Source of the DNA: Plakobranchus ocellatus
Taxonomy: Eukaryota > Mollusca > Gastropoda > Plakobranchidae
Reading direction: 5' to 3'
Length of the DNA stretch: 40,125 bases
NCBI GenBank assembly: GCA_019648995.1
Contig: BLXT01008374.1
Location: forward strand, 664,080-704,204
Below are positions 1-12,600 of the stretch, one piece after another. Position 1 is the stretch's first letter; every line of letters begins with the position of its first letter. Under the pieces are notes generated by a model that saw nothing but the letters and a program-made list of their open reading frames with translations, was not told the origin of the DNA and did not search any database. The position numbers were made by a program, and so were the translations under genes.

Positions 1-462
1 AAAAGGCTTGCTAAAACAAAATAAAAATATACTGAAAGCCTAGCTAGATCTAGATCTCAAATAATTCTGAAATGATGTTCATGTTTAAGCATGTAATTTG
101 TGTAAGTCATAAAGAGTGGATATGCTATAGAAATCTATGAAAATGAAATTTTCCTACAGTTACAATGAAGATCCATATTGTTTCACATTTTTCACTTAGA
201 TAGATAATATTGATTGGATACTACAAATGGTACTTTAAACAAGTTAAACAAGCAATGCCTTATTTTGAGAAAGAGTTATATATCGATAATTTTACCAAAG
301 CAACATGTACCATTCTGCACAAAATATCACTATCAAATAAATAAGGAAAGGCTAAAACCATGGGATAAATTCAAAACAAAGCGGAAAGAAACAGCAGCAA
401 GTGATTCTTTTTCATATGATGCATTTAAAAAGTTCACATAATAATTATATTTTTTTCCTTAC
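1..462. other. MYSM1 intron, left edge
   Basis: This is intron sequence downstream of the SWIRM exon. It has a short GATCTA run near 45-57. The open frame at 214-441 has no recognisable protein features. I see nothing else. Confidence 0.6.
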
Positions 463-646
463 CAACAATCAATAATGTAATTCCTAATTTTAAGATAGCG
501 TTCTGGGGTCTTAGGAGCTCGTCCATCAAAGAAATCAGCATGGATCTTCTTCTCTTCATCTGATATGCTGGTAGAGACAAGAACTTTCTCTTCCGAGGGA
601 ATTTCAAACTCTATTATTTCTCCTGAGGCTGCAATCAAGCCATTGA
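463..646 (-). CDS. MYSM1: MYSM1 exon with start of SWIRM domain
   Basis: The 3'-most MYSM1 exon in the window. The acceptor is a TCTAG before 646 and the donor is TTG|GTAAGG after 463. It reads [20 protein letters not shown]..., then [19 protein letters not shown] and [10 protein letters not shown], ending two bases into a Trp codon. The [13 protein letters not shown] stretch is the hallmark start of the MYSM1 SWIRM domain, a helical fold that binds DNA or histones. The preceding exon ends with one base and this one begins with two, giving a Val codon at the junction. Confidence 0.92.
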
Positions 647-3600
647 CTAGATGTAAAAGAAAAACAAAACAAATAAAACCTTTAAATGCTTAATATCTTG
701 TAAATGATGAAAGGGATAGGTGTTCAATTATTTTCCCCTCAATTCTAAGAAATGTAAAACGATTTTTTAAAGTAGCAAATTTGGTTCAGAAAAATGCAAG
801 AACTTTTTTCTATATATGCAGATATGAAGTAGATGTAACAATCTGCTTTAGCTAAAGTTTCTGCATTCAACTATTGTCAATGAGCTCATGATGAAGTATT
901 GCTTGATAGCTTATTTTTAATTTTATAAAATATACTAGTGCACACATTGAAGTAAAAAAAAAATTTCAACTCGACAATCAGTATCTATCTTTCACCTATT
1001 GAATCAGTTTTTACATGGTGCTCTTGCTCCTCCTCTTCTTCCTCTCCCCTGAAACTCTGTAGAGTGTCCATTGGAGACACACTTCTAGAATCGGAAGATA
1101 CATGATTCTTAGAGCATTGAGTATGATTATCCAGCTTCTCCTCTTTGTTTTCCCCATTCATAATTGACTCATTCTGGCTGATGATGTGGGATCCTTTATC
1201 AATCCCTTCATCGGGCTGCATCTCTGCAAGTGAGGAGGCAGCTGTTCTTATCAAATCTGCATTTAAAGATCCTTTCTCAAGGATGTCAATGTCTGCTGAT
1301 TTCAGTAAATGTTTGTAGACAGAGCTTGGGGAAGTTGATCGGCTCTGCAAAACCAAATTTTCTTCATCATCATTTTCTATATCAACCTCTACATCGATTT
1401 CATCTTCATCACTGCTTTGGGTTTCTTTCATGTCATCAATTTTGAAACTCTGTGTTTTGCTCATGCTGTTTGACTTGGTCACATTGGCTGTGGTTCCCTG
1501 TATGTTTCTAGCTCGATTGGTACTGACTGTAATAAGATCAGCCTCCTGGCTTGCACCTGCAGCTGTTTCTGACACATCTGAGTAAGCAATGATGGTATGA
1601 TGAGAACTATCTGCAGTACGATGTGTTGCTGATTTATCTTTTAATGATTTCTTTGAGGGCCTCTTTCCCTTACTTGTTTTCTTATCTGGCAACTTGGACA
1701 ATGAGTCTTTTTTCTTCTTTGATGTTTTATACTTGTGAGAAAATTTGATTGCTGACGAGGAAGCAGTGGTAGAGGGAACAGCAGATGTTTTACTCGTCAA
1801 AGTGGAACTTGAGGTCTGAGTTCTGCTCTTGGAGACAGATGTAGAAGCTACAGGTATTGTGGGCTGGCCTGTTGTAACACTGGCTACTGTTGCTGCCAAG
1901 CTTGATGGGGTTTGTGATGGTGTGTACAGCGGCGTTTCTGACATGCACTTCAGAGTTTCTAATTCAGTCCTTTCTATCTCTGCTTTTTTCTTGGCCTGAG
2001 TACAACATGAATAAAAAAAACAAAAATTAAAAAAACAATATTATTAATAATAAATATTTGCGGAGTTACTTTTTTCAGGTTATAGTCTTAAATTAGCAAA
2101 ACCAAGAGCCTTGGTTTTTGTCGTTGATTCAAAAAATTCTAAATATATATATGGCAGATTCCACAAACTTGTCCCAAATAGCATGCTTTGATTTGAACAC
2201 CTAATATATCACAAATGAAACATGAATTATGCTGGTTATGATGTGTTATGCATTGTTAATGATGTAAAGAAACAGCTAAAGCAAGATTATGCCTTTTTAT
2301 GGGTTTATAAATTTTATTTGAATATTTTTGTTTCTCGGTCGTGTCAAAAAGCAACACACAGTTCCTGATTTTGTTATGGTAGCGTTTGAAGGACAGAGGA
2401 GCTCATGAATACCAATTCTGATCAATCTGACCATCCTAAAAACATTCTTTGAAAGATTTTCTTTGTTTTTAACATCAGCAGTAGTTTTTTTATGCACTTC
2501 AAACTCTCATTAGCCAGCCACAAAAAACTACACTGCGGACTACACTTTATGTGTCGCTGCAATATTCTATAGACCGGGGTCATATAAATATGAAATATCG
2601 GCTTCTCCTTGCTTTAAACAGTTTGGTATTGTATTAAGGAATGTAAACATCGATAGTAAACCAAAGGTAGTAATTTTAATGCAGTTTATTGACCGCTAGG
2701 TATAGAAGATCGCCGGGCATGCACTATGTGTTGCCTCATTCTATGGCCCGAATTTCATTTCCGGTTTCAATTCCGCTTCGCGGAGCCCAAGTTCGGGACT
2801 TTTTCATGTGTGAGCCAAGCAAAATCCGTCAGCATCATTCAGTGAACATGTGTTTGCACCTCTTCAATTTTGGAAAAAAAAGGTTAAGTGTTCAATTGTT
2901 TGCTGAGTGCCGCTTTAGAGTCCCTTTCTATAACCGGGACGGTTTTTTAGAACTATAATTTTGGGGATTGAAAAATTATAACCGCATTAACGTTTGGACG
3001 CCTTCCTAGCTGCACATAGCACATTAGACTTTGTATTGACTCACTGTACATTCAAAATCACAGGATTTTAATGTTTTGGCTGAATTTTCGTTGTCTTTCT
3101 GTGGGCTTTATGATTATTGCGGTTGTCAGAACAACAGACACACAGGAATTGTGGACACACACTTTTCCGATGTGTATTCTTTCAACCCATCATACTTTTC
3201 AAATTGTTTCATTGACCACATTATTATTCTCTATAATATTATGAACTCTTAAGCATCATATTTATTTAAAAGAAAATAGTGCAGTGAATTTAAGAAGGAT
3301 CTTTTTATGGTGAAACTCTCAGTGGCTGAAACTTCATTTTCAGTGATGGTATGGTTTTATTCTTTGGGAGAGTCTTAAATTTTAATTCAGCATTAAATTA
3401 TCTTTCTTTTGATGTATAATATGTGCATGTTTGTGTATGTTGAAAAATTGATGTTTTTGGGACAATTTAAAATCATGTTGTGAAATCTGCCATATATACA
3501 CATGAAACCTATATTTAGATATATACCGATTCTGTGCCTAGACACAAGCATATACTTTTTTTTTTATATTGTAAACAAGGAAAGCTATTATTTAAGTAAA

Positions 3601-6600
3601 CAAGATCAACCCTTTTTACCAAATTTTTCATGTACTGCTGTGCATAGTTTTTAACTTGCAAGCTTGTTCGTGTTGGTATCAAACTGGCAATTTTACTCCA
3701 ACTGCGGCCAAAAATGCCCTGGAGAAAAATGAAAAACAAAATGCCTTTGTTAAAAAAAAAACAATTCAACCTTGTTCTATTTTTTTTTATTCAACTAAAA
3801 ACATCTTAAAGCTGAAATAAACTGTGAATTTATGAATGGACAAGTTCTATGCCATAAAATATAAAAAAAAAACAAAAAAAGTTACCACACAGAAGTAATG
3901 AAAATTAACTTACTACAGTATGTGTTCCATTTTATACCATAGTGCACACAACAGAATTTAGTTAAGAAAACGACAATAATAAAACAAAAGCATGATGGAA
4001 CTATAACAAAGAAAACACAGACATTAAAACCAAACTTACCATGCCCCTCAAAAATGTGTTTTTCTCCTCTTGTGACCATGGACTCTTGTTAGGTGTGACT
4101 GTTTTACTGGTACCAGCTGTCACCAATAGAACATTTTTTTTTATGCTCAAATATCTGGAAGTTTTACGACCATACATATATTGCCTGTCTAGAATTAAGG
4201 AAGCCAGCAGACATGAAAACCATCTCTACACTACACTTATTACATCGGATAGATAACTCTCAAGATCAGTGTTATACAAACAATGATATTTCACAACTAG
4301 GGCAATTGTCTCTGTATAAAGTAAAAGTACTAGGGAAATTAGTGGGCATTACAAATTGGTCTGTGGGACTATACTTTCACATTATAAGACCCACAGCAAT
4401 ATGGCACTATTAAAACTGTACTTTATTAGAATCAATATTAGAATCAATTTGAATTTTTTGTCATACACATATCTAGGACTTAACTGTATACACATTGTAA
4501 TACATGGAATACTTGATGTGGGAAAAATGTTACACTGGCCTACAAAAAATGGTCCATACAAATGAAATTGTTATGTGAAACAAAGATAAGTTAAATTCAT
4601 GAATTGATCATTATTCCAAGAAAAGTAGAAAACAGAAGGATACTGCTCCTCAAGCAACATTTTTTCTATGGTGGCTTTTGACTTCTCATCCATGCAGCTG
4701 TCCAAAGACCATCCCTACAATGAAAGTGAGAAAAATATACAAAAACTCTACTTAATTTCCAAAATATAATCCCTACAATGGAAAATCAAACATCTCATGG
4801 AATTCAATGGTAAGATTTTATAATCTGTTTAAAGAATATATGGTGTTCAAGTACATAATTGTGTTGCTCTAAATGAAATGGATGCTCCCCAAGAAAATTA
4901 TTTCTTAAAAGGACTGCAAATAAAGCCATTTGGAGGCACTTTGGTATCAATTTAATTTCTATTTTGTTCAACTCTGACGTGACAAAATATCTATGGAGCA
5001 GCATGAAATATACTAGAAATTACTGCAACTGCTAAAATATGAACATTCTGCAAAAAACTGAAAATGTGGAACTCTGTTGAAATTCGCACAACTATAAGTA
5101 GTGATTTGATTAGGTATAAGTATAAATCAGCATTAAACCTGCTCAAGCATCCACGCTGGACTAGTGAACTCAGGTAAGAGGTTTGCACTTTTTGATGGGA
5201 GCTCATTTGCATCATAAAACTCTTCTCCAAGTCTGCAAAGAAAGAAAAAAAAGTTCTACATTAGATATAAGATACATCAACAGGCATGGTGCCTTTGATG
5301 GAAGGAGCTCCAGCAGACATTTACTTTTTTGCCCCAAACAGAGAGATAATAGATGATTGTAAAAAAAAAAAATCATATCATTGATAGTCACAGAGTTTAA
5401 ATTCGGCCAAAAAAATTTTTTTTTTTTAAATATAAACATTTATCATCAAACTTGCACTTTTCCTGCCTTGAATTTCACTCAGAATTTTTTTTAAAAATTG
5501 AAATCAAAGGTATCCTAAATATCTAAAGAGCATATTATTAGATATAGCCAGATTAAGAGCAAGTTGGACGGAGAACTGAGAAGGGAGAGCAAGATAGTGA
5601 TAGCCACGTTTGATTTGAAGTGAGACGATTTTCTATTTCCATTAATTTAGCATCTGGAGATAGATGAAACAAGGGAAGTTACCGCCGAACAGAGGCATCA
5701 ATGGATGGGATTTTGATCTCGGGTCTACCTGAAACTTTCTCATTGGCTTTTTGGGTGAAAATATTTAAAAATGAATTTCTACAATCAAGAGACAGATGTA
5801 GAATCTCTTTTTGTAAAATAATAAAATAAAGGCCTACTTTGACTTTCATTTTACATTTCATTCTGTGATTAAAAAAAACACCTGGAAATCTTCATACCTG
5901 TTATTGGAGTTTTGCCCATGCATGATTTAAGCCCAATTTTCCAAAGTTTTCATACTCAAGCTAATTGTAAAACAAAGAAGTCGTTGTAATAAAGATTTGA
6001 AGTTTTAAATTTTTAATTTTAAAACGTATTCAAGTTCAGGAGATGTCAATTCAAACATTCTGTTCAATTTAACACAAATTCAGAACCTTATATCTTTATA
6101 TTGCAATATCACTTATAAAACAGATACTTGATATTACACTGCAACCCAACCACTAACTTGGTTAACTTTCCTCTGCCTGTGACCAGCAAGATATTATTCT
6201 ATAAATATGATCTAATCACCCTATCCCCACACACACCACTGTGCAGCGTGACTATGATACAAATGGCATCAGAAAAACTTGGTTGTTTTTGCATTTTCAG
6301 GTTCCCTCAGATCAATATTTCTCTTTTCAATTCAAATATTATGAATCAAAACTTAATAATTTCAAATTAGACTCTATCCAGTACTGTACTTTATTTTAAG
6401 ACCTGTGCACCTTCACTTAAAGATTAAATGAAGAAATTTAATTTCAAAATTCAAGAGGTCAAGTTTTAATGTAAATAAAGCCACTTTTTAATCCTCCAAA
6501 CAAAATTTTTACAATTTATAATGATTTGCAACAGTCAAAAGTTAGAAATGATGTATTTTTGCAGGTTATTAACACGCATCAAAGACAGTTTAATAAATAA

Positions 6601-9600
6601 TCACGGAGGCTTAACTCATAATTCTTCTTGAAGGTCCTAGTTAGATCATAATCTATCAGTAACAAATTAGAACAAGTACATTAAATACTTTTGTCACATT
6701 GTAATAAAATTTGTGACTGGGGTTTCTTTAAGACATGTTGACCATCTATTATTTACACATTGTTAGTCTCAGATTAAAGTAATCTACACCTTCAATTTGA
6801 CACAAACTTAGAGGCAGATCTGTATCAATCTATTACTGGCCTTCCTTTCATCAAACAGTAACATGAAAAAGGATTCGGCAAGACTTCTAAAGGTGCACAT
6901 GAGAAAAGTAAATTCATGCAAGCTTAACTGCCAACCATCCCATCATATTTACAGAATAAATATTCAATAATGTGAAAATAAAACACAATTTCTTTGAGAT
7001 CACCTCCTACTTTATTTCTACATTAATTGTTGAAACAGACCTGATCAAATAAAACTCAGTAGCCGTTAAATCCATGATGATAATCTGAGGTGATTCATTT
7101 TTTAAAAAAACTTTCAAGGGTATTGTTGCTTTTGGACAAAATTATGTGTACTACTCAATAATTGTTGGTAAATTTATAACTTGACATACAACTTTTCATT
7201 TTGTCAGTTATTTATGATGGTAAAATAAAAATAACACTAGCATATTTGTACTCATTTTCAGTTGATAAAGGTAGATCTAGAAGCAAGGGTCCACTTAAAG
7301 TAAGTAGTGTGACGAAGGGAAGCCAGTGATTTAAATATGAGCAAGTTTAAGTTTTGATGGTTTGATCCTTGATCTCTGCATCTTCACTAGTAAATCATTA
7401 TATGTTTCTTAATTTATAATAATGTATTCTCTTCCTGAGTTTTGACAAATTATTTAGATCTAGATCACATCTTGAAAAGAAAAAGTAAGGTGAAAAAAAA
7501 ACGGGAAAAGCGATTGAACTGCAGCAAATTCCATGGAACATGGCTGGCCATTTACTTGAAAAAGTAACTGTTGGTCAACATTCAAAAAAAAATAAAGAAT
7601 TTATAAATATATTTCCTGAAAGCTTGTGAAGTTGAGAATTCAAATATATAATTTTCATGAGCAGCAGCTTCTTGAACGAAGATCAGTAAGGCAACAAAGT
7701 TATCTACCAGACTACCCCTGATTTGTAAAAATGATATATATCCAGACAAAAGAAAATTATACAAAAAGACATAAAACAAATATAAAATAAAAGAAAGAAA
7801 CATTTGAAACTTAAAAAAGGTATAACATGAAAAAAGAAAACTGTTTTTTTTTTCAATTTTTGCAGCGAGATTGCAAAGAGCCTGAATGAATCTGCAACAA
7901 TCATATCGGCTCTCTTTTAAGTATTTGTGTCTTAACATGTAAGCACCTAGATGTCATTTTTTAAATAAAAAACTTTTTTTTTTCTAAATTAAATCCAGTT
8001 TTATATCAAAAGGTGTTAGGAAACTCTTATTTATTGTCATGAACACCAGAAATAAAAGGTAGATAATACCTCTGATGTAGGACGTTGAGTTCTTTAGATC
8101 TATATAGACCTAGCTGAAATAATGGAACTCTGGAGATTGTGTGAAAACGTAAAAAACTGAGTTTATTTAACTCAACAGCAGGAAATTAAATCAAACAATA
8201 TTCACATAGGCCGTCAGTTAAAAAAAAAATCTAGCTCTATGAATCTGCGTAATCGTTATACAATGATCTCGCTGCAATCTCTGTGATCTCTATGAACTCT
8301 CTGCGTACTCTGCGTGTTCTCTATGAACTCTCTGCCTACTCTGTGTGATCTCTACGAACTCTCTGCCTATTCTGTGTGATCTCTATGAACTTCCTATTTA
8401 CTCTGTGTTTTCTCTGTGTGATACTTTCACCAATCTTCTCCCGGTATTTATACTTTTTCAAAAAGAAGACTCTACAAATTTCTGGAAATCTATCCCACAA
8501 TGCAAGCGTAGAATGTTCGAAAATATAGATCTAGAACATTACATCATAATCCTAAAATAACAAAAAAGCAGTCTTTGAAAAGACATTAGGAAAATCCTTA
8601 GGCTAAAAATAGAAGATGAGTCACGTTCGTTTATGAATTCTCGTTCACTTTGCATAAATAAACTTCCCTAAACTGGGACTTTCTAGAATTCTTGAGTTGA
8701 CTTGCGTTCAATAGCAAGCCCTAAGTCTCGTTTTTTGTTACATTTATTGTTTTTTGAATTGAGGGGAGCCACAGAGTGCACAAAGGGGAATAACTCAGCA
8801 CAATTTTCTCAAATATTTTTCTTAATTTTTTTTCGTTTAAAGCATTCAATTCATGTAATTAGTTTTTAACAATGTAAAAAGGAAGATTACATTGATGTCT
8901 GTTTAGTGTAAGGGTATTTATTTCCTTGGTTTTGTTTGTGACACATGCATTATAATGTTATCCACAAAGTTTAGTTTTGAACTTTCTCTCACAATTTTTC
9001 AAAATACGTGTTATCTTTTTTTCAAAACACTTTTTATCTTTTTTCTTTCACATGGTATTAGCCAATTATTATATTGAACTGGAGCCTATGGGGGAAAAAA
9101 TAATTCTTAATGTTTTAAGCAATCTAAATCTAGAGTATACTAATCTTGATTCTAGCTGGTGATTGATGTGTCGGCACTATCAAAGGCCTAGATTTAAAAG
9201 AAATGGCAACTGAACTTTCAGCTTTTTATTAGATCTACTATCCAAATTGGATTAAACCAACATATTCACATAAAATCTCGATGCATAGCAATTTAAGTGA
9301 CCTATCAATTTAGGTCTAAAATATCTCTAATCGCTACTTGTGTGGAGAAATTTACACCATTCGCCGATAATTTGGGGTCAAGCTGGGCCTAGTGTCGATT
9401 TTAGAAATCTCCAATGTTTTTTTGACATGATCATTTCAAATTAAATCTAGTTTGCTTGGATTTGAATTCAGGCAAAAAAAACAAAAGAATGTGAGTTGAT
9501 GAAGACGAAATTGTAAGCAATAAAGCATGTCTGCACACTGGCTTAATAAAAAGCAAAATAAATCTATTCATGCCGATGTTAGAAATCGTAAGCCAGACAA

Positions 9601-12600
9601 AATCGGTGAATCTTGTCAGACATGTTCCAGGCCTTTCTAAGTATGGATTTAAACAATCTTCATCTTAAAATCAGGGTCCCCACCAAACTCTTGAAATTTT
9701 TTTCAAGACTTCTTCACAAGTGAAAAAAAAAAAAAAAAAGCCATCATAGGGAAAAAAAAAAAGGCTGTAAAAAGTAAGTACAGTACTCTTTGACGTATTG
9801 TCTCTTATTAGTCTTATTATTCAAGGTAACGTAAATAATGCAAATTTATTTTTAGTTTGACATCTCACCTTGAATTTCTTGGCTATCTATTGATTTTAAC
9901 AGCCTGCCTTGACTATTGTTCTCTATGTAACTTGGTAATATTCATCCAGTTATTTATACCATGTCACTCAGAGGGCAGTGCAATGCTCCCTACAACTTGT
10001 GTACAAACAAGCCTAGTGTCTAATATGTGTGTGTGTGTGTGTGTGTGAGTAGGTGGGTTTGTTTTTCTCCTCTGTGTAAATCAGTTTTATAGTTTTTCTA
10101 TTTACACTATAATCTCATCCCCTATTTTAAAATTGTACGCATGCAATTATGTACAATGTATCATCATCTTATGTTCTCATGTCAGTATAGGCATAGGTCT
10201 AGATCCAAGTCTAAGTTAGATCTAAGACCACTACCAAAATGTAAATTACAATAATATCATGATGCAAAATCAAAATACTGTTGAATCTTGATCTTGAGAG
10301 GAGAGAGAGAGACAGAATAACAAATTAATAGTCAGACAGACCGACTGAAGGACGGAATGATTAAAATTGCATTTGCATTATGTTAGTTGGTGTAGATAAT
10401 CTTTTAACTGATTGTAATCCTGCTGAATGTATTGTCGGCACCTCAAGTTTCTTTGATAATACTGTATTGAGCTGTCTTGAAGGTTGGACTACCTGCAAAC
10501 AACCTACCCCTCATTTCTTTGATCTCTCACCAAAGAGGTGGGCTTAATACATTTGACTTATTACTGCATCATGCAAATATTACCACAGCTTACATTTTTG
10601 TCTATCATTGTATCTAGGCAAGATGCAAGTGTTGTAGGTATTTATTGAACAATGTGTTCAGAAGTGAATTAAAGGCATTTTTTTGTTTATCTCCCCTCCC
10701 TCAAACATGGTATTAAGATCAGACATTAGACTTGGAGGTAATTACAAGCTGTGCTGACTGTTAATATTGGTGCAACAGGCACTACTCAAGGCAAATGATA
10801 GCACTTGGCAGTGCTGCATAAGAGTCGAAAGTTATGGGTATTGTAGGATCGGCTCCAGCATCTCATCAATAGACCCAAGGCCTATCAAAGGGAAAAGTCA
10901 AATGAAAATTGGATTTTGGTGGGTTAGTTTTGTTTTTCATGACTTTTTTCTTCTAGTTCCTGACCCATCACAAATTTCCCGACTTGTCCCGATTTCTCGA
11001 CCCCGTGAGGACCCTGTAAAATATGAGCTTTGATGTCTTCTTTCGATATTTTACACCAGTTTCTAACACTAGGGCCCCGGAACATGTATTTCACCTTCTA
11101 ATTTCTAATGATGTGTCTGTCAGCCTAATACCCAAAAATTCTTTAGTTTTATTTAAACAATTAAAATACAATATAACGACACATTCAATTAACAGCAAAT
11201 CTGGACAAGATATGTTTATTCATTGTACATTATCTGAAAAAGTCGCTGGTAGTGGTAAAAAAAAATCCTTCAGTGTGATGAGGCTGTAGGTCTATCAGGA
11301 TTCATGCCTGAGTAAATGCTGTCTGTCCAAATTTCTACCATCGGCCCCAAAGAAATGATTACTAACGGCATTAAATAACGAATACACACAAAATCGCTGC
11401 TTGTGCAGCATCTCCATTGCTAATTTATCCATCAAACAAAAAATCATGTGAAATGAATAGACATTAATTATTTTAAGGCTGCTTGTCTTTCTGCTATCAT
11501 ACCACTTCTTGTAGAATTCACCCTAGATCTAGTGAACAATATTACTTTAATGCATTTCCCAGTGTGGAAATCATTTTAAATGAAAATAAATCGATTCATC
11601 AATTCATCTAGATCTAGATCTAGACAAAAATGAGACGGATGTTGTGGTCAAAATCCTCTAGATCTAGATTCTAGATAGTCTCTCTATAGGGCACTACTGA
11701 ACTTCTGCGGTCCCGTTTGTTTACATCGTGATCCTTAACGGAAGTTCCCACTGATTGGCTTAGTGATGAAATATACATAATGTTTTTTATTCGTTTTTGT
11801 CTTCTTAAAAGTGAAAAAGATGTAGATCTAGATAGCTTCTGTGATAAATGTACCATTTTTTTTTTTAATTTATGCTTTAAAAGTGAACAGGATGTAGATC
11901 TAGAACTGGACTTGAATGACATAAATATTTTAAACTTATTGGGATACATTTCGTTTATGTGTGTTTACTTTTTGATAAGGAATCATTTTTTTTGGGCGGC
12001 GGACAGAAAGTCTGAGATCACTTCCACATAAAAAGAATGAGATAAGATATAATTTATGGCGGGAGGCCGCAAGTCTAAAATCACTTTCACAGCAAGAAAG
12101 ATACGAAATCATTTTTTAGCGGGGACAGAGCCTGAGATCACTTTCATATAAAAAACATGAGATAACTAAATTTTGTGCGGGGGCTGAAAGCCTGAGTTCA
12201 CTTCCGCATAAAAAATCTGAGTTAAGAAATAATTTTTTTTGGCGGGGGACCAAAAGTCTGAGATCACTTTCATATGAAAAAAGACTGAGATAAATAAATT
12301 TTGAGCAGGAGCAGAAAGCCACTTCCAAATTTAAAAAAAAATGGAGATCAAAAATAAATTTTAGGCAGGAGGCTCATAGCCTAAGATCACTTCTAAATTA
12401 AAAAAAAATAGTGAGAAGAAAACATATTTTAATTTTGGCGGGGGACCGAAAGTCTGAGATCACTCTCATGTAAAAAAAAACTGAGATAAGAAATAAATTT
12501 TGAGGGGGGGCTTAAAGCTTGAGTTCACTCTCACATAAATAAGAACGGAGATAATTTATAATTTTTGGCGGGGGCCCGAAAGTCTGAGATCACTTCGACA

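Noticed and set aside
985-1944. A 319-codon frame as a stand-alone gene starting at the ATG at 1944
   Set aside because: The coding frame extends upstream to an acceptor at 1996 and joins the SANT exon in phase; the last residues after 996 are intron read-through. It is the central exon of MYSM1.
7582-7938. A 118-codon Phe-rich minus-strand frame that looks like a membrane protein
   Set aside because: It is the translation of A-rich intron DNA; there is no splice support, conserved motif or coding bias.
8288-8411. CRISPR-like array
   Set aside because: The 31-bp units are directly adjacent with no unique spacers, and the genome is eukaryotic.
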